Counted from the first letter of the stretch, positions 17,013-26,483 are shown. The stretch is 64,000 bases of DNA from JAGVDM01 sp964642315 (GCA_964642315.1 CAZXOG010000001.1:434001-498000); one strand, 5' to 3'. Program-made: numbers and translations. The notes: generated by a model not told the origin, from the letters alone.

Positions 17013-17419
17013 TCGCGGATATAGCGCGCCCTATCTGTGGAGGGGGCATGCTCATCGCGGTCAAATTGCGACATCGGTGTTCTCGTGCGCAAACGTTTGT
17101 AAACGGGGGAAGAAGATCCATCTGCAGTTTGCACCATCCGGGGATCTAATGTTTCCCATCCTGCATCCACAGAACCCGCTTTCTTTACCCTGAGCCGTAT
17201 TTTTGCCAACGTGCAGATGTCTTCCCACAGCGTATCGGGATCAATGTCCGGTCTTCCGCCGCGTTCGTACAGTGCGAGGATATTCTGGACACTGCTGCGA
17301 ATCAGGTCTCGATGCCCCTCGATGTACTTCGGATCAATCCGCTCAGAGAGCGTGGCAACGATATCGTCAACGAGTGATTCGCCCTGCGCGCGGAAATGAT
17401 GGACTGTGTGGCGTCGCAT
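16994..17419 (-). CDS. Hypothetical protein with upstream operator-like palindrome
   Basis: A 141-residue, charged, helical protein without a recognised family. It starts MRRHTVHHFRAQGESLVDDI and is rich in Arg, Asp and Glu throughout, with no signal or membrane segment, so it is cytoplasmic. An 8+8 base palindrome (17426-17446) sits 6 bases before its start codon and covers the likely -10, which suggests self-regulation or regulation by another DNA-binding protein. Function unknown. Confidence 0.6.
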   Translation of the reverse strand: MRRHTVHHFRAQGESLVDDIVATLSERIDPKYIEGHRDLIRSSVQNILALYERGGRPDIDPDTLWEDICTLAKIRLRVKKAGSVDAGWETLDPRMVQTADGSSSPVYKRLRTRTPMSQFDRDEHAPSTDRARYIRDHLDDF

Positions 17420-17425
17420 AACATT

Positions 17426-17446
17426 GACATATTAAATAAATATGTC
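17426..17446. promoter_or_regulatory. Inverted repeat, candidate operator
   Basis: GACATATT and AATATGTC are perfect complements around a 5-base AAATA centre. The repeat lies immediately upstream of the gene ending at 16994 and 48 bases upstream of gnd, so it could serve either. Dyads of this size and spacing are typical of dimeric repressor sites. No matching copy was noticed elsewhere in the window. Confidence 0.5.
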
Positions 17447-17494
17447 TTTCTTATCAAGAAAGAATTTTGAGCTGCAGCATGCTAGCATGAGCAT

Positions 17495-18904
17495 GTGCAG
17501 TGGCAACTCGGAGTCGTTGGCCTGGGAACTATGGGTGCGAATCTTGCGCGTAACGCGGCGCGGAATAACGCGCGTGTAGCCGTGTTCAACCGCACAGCGG
17601 AGAAAACTGCTTCCTTCATGCAGGCACACAGCGGGGAAGGGGACTTCATCGCGTGCGAGACACTCGCGGACCTCGTGCAAATTCTCCCTGTGCCGCGGTG
17701 CATCCTCCTCATGGTGAAAGCCGGCAAGCCCGTGGACGCATTGCTGCGGGGACTCGTACCGCTCCTGCAGCACGGTGACATCGTAATTGACGGGGGGAAC
17801 AGCCACTATCGGGATTCACAGTTGCGCGCGAAGCGCCTCGCGAAAACGGGGATACGCTTCATCGGCATGGGCATTTCCGGCGGCGAGGAAGGTGCGCTGC
17901 GCGGGCCGAGTCTCATGCCGGGATGTGAACGGGAAGTCTACGAAGTTGTCCGTCCTTTGCTCGAGAGGATGGCGGCACCGGACGGGGCGGGCGGACAGTG
18001 CGTCGCGTACGTCGGCCCCGACGGTGCGGGGCACTTCGTGAAAATGGTTCACAATGGCATTGAGTACGCCGCGATGCAGCTCATTGCGGAAAGCTACGCA
18101 CTGCTCAAGGGCATTGGCGGCTTCTCGAATGCCGCGCTCGCCAAGACGTTCGCCGCATGGAATGCGGACGAGGATATGACCTCTTTCCTCCTGGAGATCA
18201 GCGCGAAAATCTTTGCCGTGAAAGATCGGGAAACCGGAGGGGAACTCATTGATCTCGTCGCAGACCGAGCGGGGCAGAAAGGGACAGGAAAATGGACTCT
18301 GCAGGCGGCAATGGAGTACGGCGTCGCCATCCCCACTATCAACGCCGCGGTGGATGCCCGCATCCTCTCCGGCAGCATGGAGAAACGGAAGGTACATGCT
18401 GCGCTGCCTGCGGATCTGGATGTGCAGGATCCCGTGCCTCCCCCCGAAAAGCTGCGCTCCATTGTGCGCAACGCACTCGAGCTCGCGACGCTTTGCGCGT
18501 ACGGCCAGGGATTCGATCTCATCGAACAGGCATCGCGCGAGGAGCAGTGGGGGATCGATATCTCTGAAGTTGCGCGTATCTGGCGCGGCGGATGCATCAT
18601 CCGTTCCGCTGTACTCCCGCTCTTCGCGGCGCAGTACGGGGGGCAAAGGCAGCCTGATACTTACCGGGAAATCCTCCGGCGATTCGCGGGGGAAAAACAG
18701 CGTGACTGGCGGCGTGCCATCACGTACGCGGCGGGCCGCGGCATTCCCGTGCCGGCACTGAGTGCGAGTCTCGCCGCATACGATGCCTACCGTGCGAAAA
18801 CGCTTCCCCAGAACCTCATCCAGGCCCAGCGGGATGCGTTCGGCGCGCATGGGTACGAACGGCTGGACAGGCCCGGAACGTTCCACACCGACTGGCTCGC
18901 ATGA
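17495..18904 (+). CDS. gnd: 6-phosphogluconate dehydrogenase (decarboxylating)
   Basis: A full-length 469-residue enzyme making ribulose 5-phosphate, CO2 and NADPH. The NADP fold starts LGVVGLGTMGANLARNAARN; VIDGGNSHYRDS, the catalytic-site GMGISGGEEGALRGPSLMPG, and HFVKMVHNGIEYA (with catalytic Lys and the HNGIEY motif) are all present, as is the C-terminal GTFHTDW tail that reaches the partner subunit. The GTG start at 17495 lies 6 bases after TAGCAT. Its stop overlaps the following ATPase start (ATGA). Confidence 0.95.
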   Translation: MQWQLGVVGLGTMGANLARNAARNNARVAVFNRTAEKTASFMQAHSGEGDFIACETLADLVQILPVPRCILLMVKAGKPVDALLRGLVPLLQHGDIVIDGGNSHYRDSQLRAKRLAKTGIRFIGMGISGGEEGALRGPSLMPGCEREVYEVVRPLLERMAAPDGAGGQCVAYVGPDGAGHFVKMVHNGIEYAAMQLIAESYALLKGIGGFSNAALAKTFAAWNADEDMTSFLLEISAKIFAVKDRETGGELIDLVADRAGQKGTGKWTLQAAMEYGVAIPTINAAVDARILSGSMEKRKVHAALPADLDVQDPVPPPEKLRSIVRNALELATLCAYGQGFDLIEQASREEQWGIDISEVARIWRGGCIIRSAVLPLFAAQYGGQRQPDTYREILRRFAGEKQRDWRRAITYAAGRGIPVPALSASLAAYDAYRAKTLPQNLIQAQRDAFGAHGYERLDRPGTFHTDWLA

Positions 18905-21444
18905 CGCCGTTCCCGCACCTCTCTGTCGATGCGACGCTGTCGGCTCTCGGGAGTTCCCTCGCTGAGGGGCTCACGACGAAGCAGGCGGAGGAACGGTTGC
19001 ACAAATATGGCTTCAACGAGCTCCCGAAAAAACGCCGTTCTCTCCTGCTCCTCTTCCTCGGCCAGTTCAATGACGTGCTGGTGTTCATCCTGTTTGCCGC
19101 GCTCGTGCTATCCATTGCCCTGCCGATCATGGAAGGGCACGGATTCACCGCGGAGAGCTCGCTGGATGCCTGCATCATCCTCGCGATACTTCTCCTCAAT
19201 GCCATCCTCGGGTTCGTGCAGGAGTACAAGGCCGAAGCGGCAATCGCCATGCTCGAGAAGCTCACCGCACCCATCGGGCGGGTGCGCCGTGGCGGAAACG
19301 AACAGACAATCCCGGCGAGGGAACTCGTGCCGGGCGACATCGTGCTCCTCGAAGCAGGTGACCGCATTTCTGCGGACGGGAGGGTTCTCCGCGTCTCGCA
19401 CCTGGAAACGAACGAGGCCAGCCTGACAGGCGAATCGCAACCCGCGCGGAAGAGTGCCGAGGCTCTCCGGGGGGAAGCTTCGCTCGCGGAGATGAGCAAC
19501 ATGGTGTTCGCGGGGACGCTCGTGACGAACGGATCCGCCGAGTACGTTGTCACGGCAACAGGATTGAGGACGGAAATCGGGAAAATCGCGCGACTGGTCG
19601 CCGAGACCAAAGTGCCCGAAACGCCGTTGCAGCAGCGTATGAAACGTCTGGGATGGATGCTCGGATCCATCGTGCTCAGTCTCTGCGGGATCGTCGTCGC
19701 CGTCGGTCTCCTTCGCGGGGAATCAGTGATGGATATCCTCCTGACGGGGATGAGTCTTGCGGTGTCCGCCGTGCCCGAGGGGTTACCGGCCGTTGTGACA
19801 GTGTGCTTCGCGCTGAGCGTGAAACGGATGGTGAAGCAGAATGTTCTCGTCCGGCGTCTCGATGCTCTCGAGACGCTGGGCAGCGTGACGGTGATCTGCA
19901 GCGACAAGACCGGGACGATTACGGAGAATGCCATGCGGGTCACTGCATCCTGGCTTCCGGAGGGCAGCGGGGAAGCAGGCGAGCGCCTCCTTGCCGAGAT
20001 TGCCGCATCGTGCAACCGGGCGAAGCTCCCCGATTTCGGGGATCCGACGGAACTCGGTCTTCTGCAATTCGCGCAGGAGACAGGAGCGAAGCGTCTTCCG
20101 ATTGACGAGGAGGAAGTGCCGTTCACCTCCGAGGAGAAGTACATGCAGACGCGCCACGGAGAACAGTCGTTCCTCAAAGGCGCGCCGGAGAAAATTCTCG
20201 CGCTGTGCGGCGACGCGAAGAATCGGGAAGCACTCCGGCAGGTCCGCAGCATGGCGAAACGCGGGCTCCGCGTGCTCGGTTTCGCCGTACGACGCGGGGA
20301 GAGCGTGACATTCGTCGGCCTCGTAGGAATGCATGACCCGCCGCGGGAGAGCGTGAAAGCCGCCATTGCAGAGGCTGCGCACGCAGGCATCCGCTCCATC
20401 ATGATCACGGGCGACAATCCCGAAACGGCTCAGGCAATTGCGGCGCAGGTGGGGATCGCCGGTACGGTGGTGACCGGAGCGGAGCTGGAGAAGTTGTCCC
20501 CGCGCACGCTCAAGGCGCATATCGCCGGCATGGGCGTGTTCGCCAGAGTCTCCCCGCTCCACAAGCTCAAGATTCTCAAGGCATTGCAGGAGAACGGGGA
20601 GATCGTCGCCATGTCCGGAGACGGCGTGAACGATGCGCCGGCGCTCAAAGGAGCGCACGTCGGCATTGCGATGGGGAAGATCGGTACCCAGGTTGCCCGC
20701 GAGGCGTCGAGCGTTGTGCTGGCGGACGATCACTTTGCCACCATGGTGAACGCCGTGCGGGAAGGCCGCCGCATTTACGACAATATTCGAAAGTTCGTCG
20801 TGTTCCTCCTGCGCGCGAACTTCGATGAGATCCTCTTCATCGTCGCTACGCTCGCGATGGGCATGCCGTTGCCGTACCTGCCGATCCACATTCTCTGGAT
20901 CAATCTGATGACGGACAGCCTGCCGGCGCTCGCGCTGAGCCTGGAGGAAGCGGAGCCGGATATCATGTCCCGCCCGCCGCGTTCCCCCCGTGAGCATTTG
21001 CTCGCGGGCGAACTGGGGAGATTTGCCATCGCGGTACTCCTCGCCTTCTCCACAGCGTTCGGACTTTTCTGGTTCCTGCTCAACGTCCTGAAAGAGCCGA
21101 TCGAGGAAGCGCGATCCGTCACGCTGATGGCCGCCATCACGTTCGAGCTCCTCCTCGCGCACAATGCCCGTTCGCGGAGACCGTTGCTGCAGGTCGGGCT
21201 TTTCAGCAACCGTTGGTTGCTATGGGCAACAATTGCCCCGTTCCTCCTCCAGTTCGTCCTGCTCTATACGCCGCTTCGCACGCTCTTTCACCTCGTGCCG
21301 CTTTCGTTGATGGACTGGGGCCTGGCTCTCTCCGTCGCATGCGGGGGATTCCTGCTCTTCGAGACCCTCAAGTATTTCACTGCGACTCCCGTACGGATGA
21401 ACAAGCCAAGCACCATGCGCAGGAGACGTGCCGCGGGCGCGTGA
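18901..21444 (+). CDS. P-type cation-transporting ATPase (P2, Ca2+-type)
   Basis: An 847-residue P-type ATPase. It has the N-terminal cation ATPase domain (GLTTKQAEERLHKYGFNELP), the actuator motif LTGES, SAVPEGLPAVVT in TM4 (the P2A-type calcium site segment), the phosphorylated Asp335 in CSDKTGT, the nucleotide-binding KGAPEKI, TGDNPETA, and the hinge MSGDGVNDAPALK. About ten membrane helices are expected. Calcium or manganese export is the likely role; Na/K types are less likely because no beta subunit is seen. It is translationally coupled to gnd. Confidence 0.93.
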   Translation: MTPFPHLSVDATLSALGSSLAEGLTTKQAEERLHKYGFNELPKKRRSLLLLFLGQFNDVLVFILFAALVLSIALPIMEGHGFTAESSLDACIILAILLLNAILGFVQEYKAEAAIAMLEKLTAPIGRVRRGGNEQTIPARELVPGDIVLLEAGDRISADGRVLRVSHLETNEASLTGESQPARKSAEALRGEASLAEMSNMVFAGTLVTNGSAEYVVTATGLRTEIGKIARLVAETKVPETPLQQRMKRLGWMLGSIVLSLCGIVVAVGLLRGESVMDILLTGMSLAVSAVPEGLPAVVTVCFALSVKRMVKQNVLVRRLDALETLGSVTVICSDKTGTITENAMRVTASWLPEGSGEAGERLLAEIAASCNRAKLPDFGDPTELGLLQFAQETGAKRLPIDEEEVPFTSEEKYMQTRHGEQSFLKGAPEKILALCGDAKNREALRQVRSMAKRGLRVLGFAVRRGESVTFVGLVGMHDPPRESVKAAIAEAAHAGIRSIMITGDNPETAQAIAAQVGIAGTVVTGAELEKLSPRTLKAHIAGMGVFARVSPLHKLKILKALQENGEIVAMSGDGVNDAPALKGAHVGIAMGKIGTQVAREASSVVLADDHFATMVNAVREGRRIYDNIRKFVVFLLRANFDEILFIVATLAMGMPLPYLPIHILWINLMTDSLPALALSLEEAEPDIMSRPPRSPREHLLAGELGRFAIAVLLAFSTAFGLFWFLLNVLKEPIEEARSVTLMAAITFELLLAHNARSRRPLLQVGLFSNRWLLWATIAPFLLQFVLLYTPLRTLFHLVPLSLMDWGLALSVACGGFLLFETLKYFTATPVRMNKPSTMRRRRAAGA

Positions 21445-21506
21445 TATCCTCATGAACACGGAGAACCAGCGGGAGGAAACCGGGAGGGTTGCTCCCTGCC
21501 CCGTTC

Positions 21507-21600
21507 TGGCGGAGAGGGCGGGATTCGAACCCGCGATACGGATTGAGGCCCGTATACCGCATTAGCAGTGCGGCGCTTTCGACCACTCAGCCACCTCTCC
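21507..21600 (-). tRNA. tRNA-Ser(GCT)
   Basis: On the minus strand it forms a complete class II tRNA with acceptor stem GGAGAGG/CCTCTCC, anticodon loop CTGCTAA (anticodon GCT), a long variable arm around CGGGCCTCAATCCG, T loop GTTCGAATC and an encoded CCA. It reads AGC/AGU codons. Confidence 0.96.
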
Positions 21601-21708
21601 ATGCGTGCGTGGCTGCTGAAGTATACGGGATCGTCCTGCAGTGATCGAGTGAAACATCCCTCTCTATTTGAATAAGAAATGTACTCAAGAATATCCGCTG
21701 CAGCAAGG

Positions 21709-21724
21709 CAAGAACATATTCTTG
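21709..21724. promoter_or_regulatory. Palindrome upstream of rsmH
   Basis: CAAGAA and TTCTTG arms surround CATA. Two further partial copies of the CAAGAATA half-site lie nearby (about 21686-21692 and 21732-21738). The set sits 30-70 bases before rsmH, in the position of a regulator binding site for the division gene cluster. No regulator is identified. Confidence 0.35.
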
Positions 21725-21755
21725 ATTCCCATGATGTTTCCGCAAGAATACCACC

Positions 21756-22673
21756 GTGCGATCCACGATGCGCCACGATCCTGTTCTCCTTGCGGAAGTC
21801 ATTGCTATTCTGCGGCCTGAGCAGGGCGACACGGTGCTCGACGCGACGCTTGGCCTCGGCGGACATGCGGAGGCTCTGTGCGGCAAGATCGGGCGAGAGG
21901 GCGCGTTCATCGGCATCGAAACAGATGAGGAAAACAGGCTTGTCGCTGAAGAACGCCTCAGGAACTGCAGTGCGAGAATAACGTGTCTGCACGCGAACTT
22001 CCGTGACGTTGCATCCCTGGGCCTCCCGCAGTGCAATATCATTGTCGCAGATCTCGGATTAAGCTCGCCGCACGTGGACGATGCGTCCCGCGGGTTCACG
22101 TTCCGCGCAGATGCCCCGCTGGATCTTCGTTTCGATCGCACGGCAGGAGCTCCCGCAAGCGCAATGATTGCGGAGATGGAGGAAGAGGATCTCGCGAGGG
22201 TTCTGAGGGGGTTCGGCGAACTCCCGATGGCAATGAGACTGGCAAAGACAATCAAGTTGCATGGCGCGGCGACCACCGCGGACCTCCGGAGCGCAGCGGA
22301 AGATACATACGGTTACCGCGCGAAGAGCAGGCTCCCGCAGCTCTTCCAGGCGCTCCGCATTGCCGTGAACGATGAAATGGGCTCGCTGGAGGCATTCCTG
22401 CGCGAAGTGCCGGCGCTGCTTGCGCCCGGTGGGCGCTTTGGGGTAATCAGCTACCATTCGCTGGAGGACCGGATGGTGAAGAGGAGATTCCGTGAACTCT
22501 GTGCCCCGGAGATCGACGAACGAACGGGCGCCGAACGCACCCCTGCATGCTTTTCTCTCCTTACGAGGAAGGCAGTGGTTCCTTCGCAAGAGGAAATGGA
22601 ACGCAATCCCCGGAGCCGGAGCGCAAAGTTCCGTGCGATCCTCCGGAGTGGGTCTGTGTGCTATACTCCCTAG
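21756..22673 (+). CDS. rsmH: 16S rRNA (cytosine-1402-N4)-methyltransferase RsmH
   Basis: A 305-residue RsmH (MraW) that methylates C1402 in the ribosomal P site. HDPVLLAEVI near the start, the SAM-binding LDATLGLGGHAEAL, ADLGLSSPHVDD, the DLRFDR motif and VISYHSLEDRMVKRRFRE are all family signatures. GTG 21756 and ATG 21768 are both possible starts; homologues usually begin close to HxPVLL, which favours 21768. It starts the cell division (dcw) group, followed by an FtsL-like gene. Confidence 0.95.
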   Translation: MRSTMRHDPVLLAEVIAILRPEQGDTVLDATLGLGGHAEALCGKIGREGAFIGIETDEENRLVAEERLRNCSARITCLHANFRDVASLGLPQCNIIVADLGLSSPHVDDASRGFTFRADAPLDLRFDRTAGAPASAMIAEMEEEDLARVLRGFGELPMAMRLAKTIKLHGAATTADLRSAAEDTYGYRAKSRLPQLFQALRIAVNDEMGSLEAFLREVPALLAPGGRFGVISYHSLEDRMVKRRFRELCAPEIDERTGAERTPACFSLLTRKAVVPSQEEMERNPRSRSAKFRAILRSGSVCYTP

Positions 22674-22679
22674 GTAGCC

Positions 22680-23063
22680 GTGCTTCCCTCCTTCAGTTCA
22701 CCGGCTGTTCCGCGGCGCTCGTCGCTCGGACACATGATCACCCAGAGCACGGTGCTGCTCATGGTCTGCATCGGCGCGCTCATTCTGCTCCTCGCCCTCT
22801 TCATCCTCTTCCATGAAAATGCGAATGCAACAAAGGGGTACATGCTCCGTACTTTGGAGCGCCAGCGTTCCCAGCTCCTCGTGGAGGAAGAGGTTCTCAA
22901 AATGCAGCTTGCTCAGGAGCAATCACTGGCGATTCTCGAGAACGATCAGCAGATTCAGGTAATGGTTCAGCCGAAGAATATCGTGTATACGACAGATGGC
23001 GAACCACTCACCACGGCAGCCCGCCCGTACGATCCTGTCGGGCAGGCACGCAGCGAGGACTAG
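22680..23063 (+). CDS. FtsL-like cell division protein
   Basis: A 127-residue bitopic membrane protein with a short cytoplasmic N-terminus, one membrane helix (about residues 24-43, TVLLMVCIGALILLLALFIL) and a coiled coil (about 55-85). This layout, and the position 6 bases after rsmH, are those of FtsL, which links FtsB and the division peptidoglycan synthase. The sequence is too divergent for a firm name. TATACT (22662-22667), inside the rsmH end, lies 12 bases before the GTG; ATG 22734 is an alternative start. Confidence 0.7.
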   Translation: MLPSFSSPAVPRRSSLGHMITQSTVLLMVCIGALILLLALFILFHENANATKGYMLRTLERQRSQLLVEEEVLKMQLAQEQSLAILENDQQIQVMVQPKNIVYTTDGEPLTTAARPYDPVGQARSED

Positions 23064-23114
23064 CGGAAAATTAAGGAGTGTGGTACAATACAAGCAAAGA
23101 TACACAGCAACTCA

Positions 23115-24986
23115 GTGCAGAAGCTACGGATGCCTCCGGTGGCTCTCGGAACGCTCGCAGTACTGCTCGCGGCAGCTGTGCCACAGGTGGCATTGGCTCA
23201 GGAGAATTGCGTGGGGGAACCGTACGGCAAACCCGGATGCCCCATCATCCTCATTCAGGAGACGGCAGCACCCGAAACGTGCGGCGACGGCGTTGTGGAC
23301 GAGGGGGAAGAGTGTGACCTCGGTCGATTTAACGGCCTCACGAACTGCACGGAGCAGTGCACGCTCCTCTTCTGCGGCGATGCGACCGTTTCGCCGTACC
23401 TCGGGGAAGAGTGCGAACCGATGACCGAAGAGTACTACGGCATGGATCCTGCAACGGGAGCCCTTACACGAGAGGCGCGATTCGTCACGCCGACTTGCGG
23501 GGCGATTTGCGAGGCGCCGGTCTGCGATACGACGGGCCAATGCCATGGCGGGTGCCAGAGGAAATTTCTTCCGGAATGCGTGGGGGAACCCAGCGTCGTC
23601 CCGTCTGTCGTACAGGTGACGACACCTGCTTCGAAGAGATCGAGTGCGCCGAGCACATTGCCAGCAGCAACCCCCCAAGCATCTTCCGCACCGGCAGTAC
23701 CAATGAATACGGTACATCTCGCAGCGCCATCCTCGAGTGCCATGCAGCCGTCTTCGTTCAGCGCGAGTTCGATGCAGAGGAGTTCACTAATGTCTTCCAG
23801 CAGCAGCAGCAGCAGCAGCGAGGAGCACAAGATCGTGTGTGGAGATGGCCTGCGTGAAGGGGGCGAGGAGTGCGACGACGGGAATTTTGTAAACAACGAC
23901 GACTGTCCCAACAACTGCGTGCTGCCTCTCTGCGGCAACGGCATTCGGGAGGGGAATGAGGAGTGCGACGATGGGAACAACTACGACGCTGATTTCTGCA
24001 ACGCTGATTGCATGCTCACGGAATGTGGCGATTCAATCGTGCAGAAGCAGGAGGAGTGTGATGACGGCATCAAGAATTCCAATGTGAAGCCGAACACGTG
24101 CCGTCTGGATTGCACCAAGCCGCGCTGCGGAGATGGAGTGACAGATGACGGCGAGGTGTGCGACGACGGAAACGGCATCAACGAGGACGAGTGCACGAAT
24201 GCCTGCATAGCGGCTGCATGCGGGGACGGATTCATCCAGGGGCAGGAACAGTGCGACGACGGTGATGCCAACTCAAATGACGACGCGAATGCCTGCAGGA
24301 CCGATTGCTCACTGGCCCGTTGCGGGGATAACGTCGTGGACGAAGGAGAGGAATGCGACGACGGGAACACGAATGCACTCGATGAATGCAGCAACGAGTG
24401 CCGTCACACGAAGTGCGGCGACGGCATCGTGCAGCGGCAGGAAGAATGCGATGACGGGAACGAGGATGATGCGGATTCTTGCGACAACCATTGCACGCTT
24501 CCATTCTGCGGGAATGGCAAAGTGCAAGTCGGTGAGGAGTGCGACGATGGAAACGCCTTCGATGAGGATGACTGCACCAATGTCTGTGCGAGGGCGCAAT
24601 GCGGCGACGGACATGTGCAGAAGGGCGAAGAATGCGATGATGGCGCGCAAAATTCCAATGAGCAGCCGGATGCATGCCGGATGAATTGCACACATCCCAT
24701 CTGCGGAGATGGCGTGACGGACGAGGGGGAAGAGTGTGACGGAGGAGAGGAGTGCACGGAAGACTGTCGGGAGGAGACACTCATGCTCCTGCTTTCCCGC
24801 AATCCGGGATTGCTGGCCGGGGTGTTTGCGGTGCTTGCCGGCAGCGGCGTGGGCATGTTCTTCGCGGTACGGACGCTGCGGCGGTCAAAGAATGCGGGAA
24901 CCGGAGGCGAAGAGGCCGCATCGGTAGACGATATTCCGCTCTCGCAGTTCGAGCTGCCGTGGCACAAGTGGGGAAAGCAGTCGTAG
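23115..24986 (+). CDS. Large cysteine-rich surface protein with DUF4215-type repeats
   Basis: A 623-residue exported protein with a signal peptide (about residues 1-29). Two repeats of the type CGDG....GEECD are followed by a Ser/Ala/Pro-rich spacer (about 160-240, including nine serines in a row partly coded by seven AGC triplets) and then ten more repeats with consensus CGDG.V..GEECDDGN (about 242-550). One membrane helix (about 560-582) and a basic stop-transfer follow. Each repeat has several cysteines, so many disulfides are expected; acidic DDGN turns may bind calcium. It is likely an adhesin or stalk-like surface protein. GTG 23115 and ATG 23130 are both possible starts. Confidence 0.8.
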   Translation: MQKLRMPPVALGTLAVLLAAAVPQVALAQENCVGEPYGKPGCPIILIQETAAPETCGDGVVDEGEECDLGRFNGLTNCTEQCTLLFCGDATVSPYLGEECEPMTEEYYGMDPATGALTREARFVTPTCGAICEAPVCDTTGQCHGGCQRKFLPECVGEPSVVPSVVQVTTPASKRSSAPSTLPAATPQASSAPAVPMNTVHLAAPSSSAMQPSSFSASSMQRSSLMSSSSSSSSSEEHKIVCGDGLREGGEECDDGNFVNNDDCPNNCVLPLCGNGIREGNEECDDGNNYDADFCNADCMLTECGDSIVQKQEECDDGIKNSNVKPNTCRLDCTKPRCGDGVTDDGEVCDDGNGINEDECTNACIAAACGDGFIQGQEQCDDGDANSNDDANACRTDCSLARCGDNVVDEGEECDDGNTNALDECSNECRHTKCGDGIVQRQEECDDGNEDDADSCDNHCTLPFCGNGKVQVGEECDDGNAFDEDDCTNVCARAQCGDGHVQKGEECDDGAQNSNEQPDACRMNCTHPICGDGVTDEGEECDGGEECTEDCREETLMLLLSRNPGLLAGVFAVLAGSGVGMFFAVRTLRRSKNAGTGGEEAASVDDIPLSQFELPWHKWGKQS

Positions 24987-25038
24987 AATTGCATTGCTCC
25001 TGCTACACTGCCGCGCGCTGAGAGCATCCCTTGCCACT

Positions 25039-26448
25039 ATGGAGCACAGACTCACGAAGATCATCTGCACGCTCGGGCCGGCAACGAAGACGGAGAAACA
25101 CATTCGGGCACTCGCTGATGCCGGCATGAGCATTGCGAGGATCAACCTTTCGCACGGCGCGCAGAAGGAACACGCGGAAACCGTATCCATCATCAAGGGA
25201 ATCAATGCCGGGAGGCCTGTTCCCGTCGGTATTCTCTTCGACACGAAGGGGTCGGAAATCCGTACCGGCGAAGTGCAGAATCCTCTCCATGTCTGCAAGG
25301 GCGACGAAGTTGTCTTCCTGCCGGAGAACGACCGCCGCGCACGCGGCGAGAACGTCATTATGGTGAACTACGATGGCTTCGCAAATGACGTGCGCGAGAC
25401 AGACCGCATCCTCATCGACAACGGAGAGCTTTCGTTCGACATCGTCGATATCGGCAAAGACGGCGCGGTACTTGCCCGCGCGCGGGAAGAGGGGGAAATC
25501 GGCAGCAGGCGCCACGTCAATCTACCGGGGGCGGATATCGATCTCCCCGCGCTCACCGATAAGGATTGGGAAGACATCGCGTTCGCTGTGGAGCAGGAGG
25601 TGGATTTCATCGCGCTCTCCTTCATCCGCACGGCGGAGGAGGTCATCGCCGTGCGGGCGTTCCTCGAGAAGCGGAATGCGCGTATCAGTCTCATCAGCAA
25701 GATCGAAACCGCGCAGGCAGTGGAGAACATTGCGGAAATCATCCACGCATCCGACGGCATCATGATCGCCCGCGGAGATCTCGGCGCGGAAGTCCCATTC
25801 GAAATGCTCCCTGCCATTCAGGATGAGATCGTTGTGCGCTGTTCCGATGTTGGCAAGCCTGTTATCGTCGCGACGCACATGCTCGAAAGCATGAAGGACC
25901 ACCCGATTCCCACGAGGGCGGAAATCACCGATGTCGCCCATGCCGCCATTGAAATGGCAGATTCAACGATGCTTTCCGGCGAAACCGCAACGGGGAAGAA
26001 TCCTCTCACCGCTCTCGATGCGATGGATCGCATCCTTCGCGCGACGGAGGAGCACGTGGCAAGGTACGTCCCCGCCCGCGAGGTCCGTTTGAGTGATGAC
26101 GAGTATGACGCACGATCCCAGGCAACGGTGAACCTTGCGAGAATGACGAATGCGGCAGCTATTCTCGTATTCACGAGGACTGGCCGCACGGCGCAGCAAA
26201 TCAGCAAATTCCGCCCGAGTGTTCCGATTGTCGCCTGCACGAACGATCCCGCAGTGCAGCGGAAAATGACACTGCTCTATGGCGTGAGCCCGCTCTGCAT
26301 CACATTCTCCGATCCGGAATCCTCCATTTCCTGTGGCATGCAGGCGATCCGCGATCACGGATTCGCGGCGGAAGGGGAGCGGATCATCCTCGTTTCCGAC
26401 GTTCCGAAGGAACTTGCGGACTGGAGCATCCAGCAACGGGTGCTGTGA
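25039..26448 (+). CDS. pyk: Pyruvate kinase
   Basis: A 469-residue pyruvate kinase, the last ATP-forming step of glycolysis. It has TKIICTLGPAT, ARINLSHG, LFDTKGSEIRTG (DTKG where most have DTKGPE), the catalytic lysine in LISKIE, MIARGDLGAEVP, THMLESM and SGETATGKNP. Positions that bind potassium and magnesium look conserved. The start MEHRLTK at 25039 matches homologues; 15 extra codons upstream are open but lack similarity. A hairpin follows the stop by about 18 bases. Confidence 0.95.
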   Translation: MEHRLTKIICTLGPATKTEKHIRALADAGMSIARINLSHGAQKEHAETVSIIKGINAGRPVPVGILFDTKGSEIRTGEVQNPLHVCKGDEVVFLPENDRRARGENVIMVNYDGFANDVRETDRILIDNGELSFDIVDIGKDGAVLARAREEGEIGSRRHVNLPGADIDLPALTDKDWEDIAFAVEQEVDFIALSFIRTAEEVIAVRAFLEKRNARISLISKIETAQAVENIAEIIHASDGIMIARGDLGAEVPFEMLPAIQDEIVVRCSDVGKPVIVATHMLESMKDHPIPTRAEITDVAHAAIEMADSTMLSGETATGKNPLTALDAMDRILRATEEHVARYVPAREVRLSDDEYDARSQATVNLARMTNAAAILVFTRTGRTAQQISKFRPSVPIVACTNDPAVQRKMTLLYGVSPLCITFSDPESSISCGMQAIRDHGFAAEGERIILVSDVPKELADWSIQQRVL

Positions 26449-26459
26449 TTGCGATGAAA

Positions 26460-26483
26460 AGAAAAAGGGCGCCTGAGGCGCCC
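26460..26483 (-). terminator. Intrinsic terminator, possibly bidirectional
   Basis: GGGCGCC, TGA loop, GGCGCCC at 26467-26483. On the minus strand it is followed by a run of five Ts, so it best ends the tyrosine-rich gene at 26506. On the plus strand the tail is only GTTCCCTTTCC, so it may end pyk less efficiently. Confidence 0.75.

Noticed and set aside
23799..23819. AGC triplet run as a phase-variation switch
   Set aside because: Changes by whole triplets keep the reading frame, so only the serine spacer length would vary.
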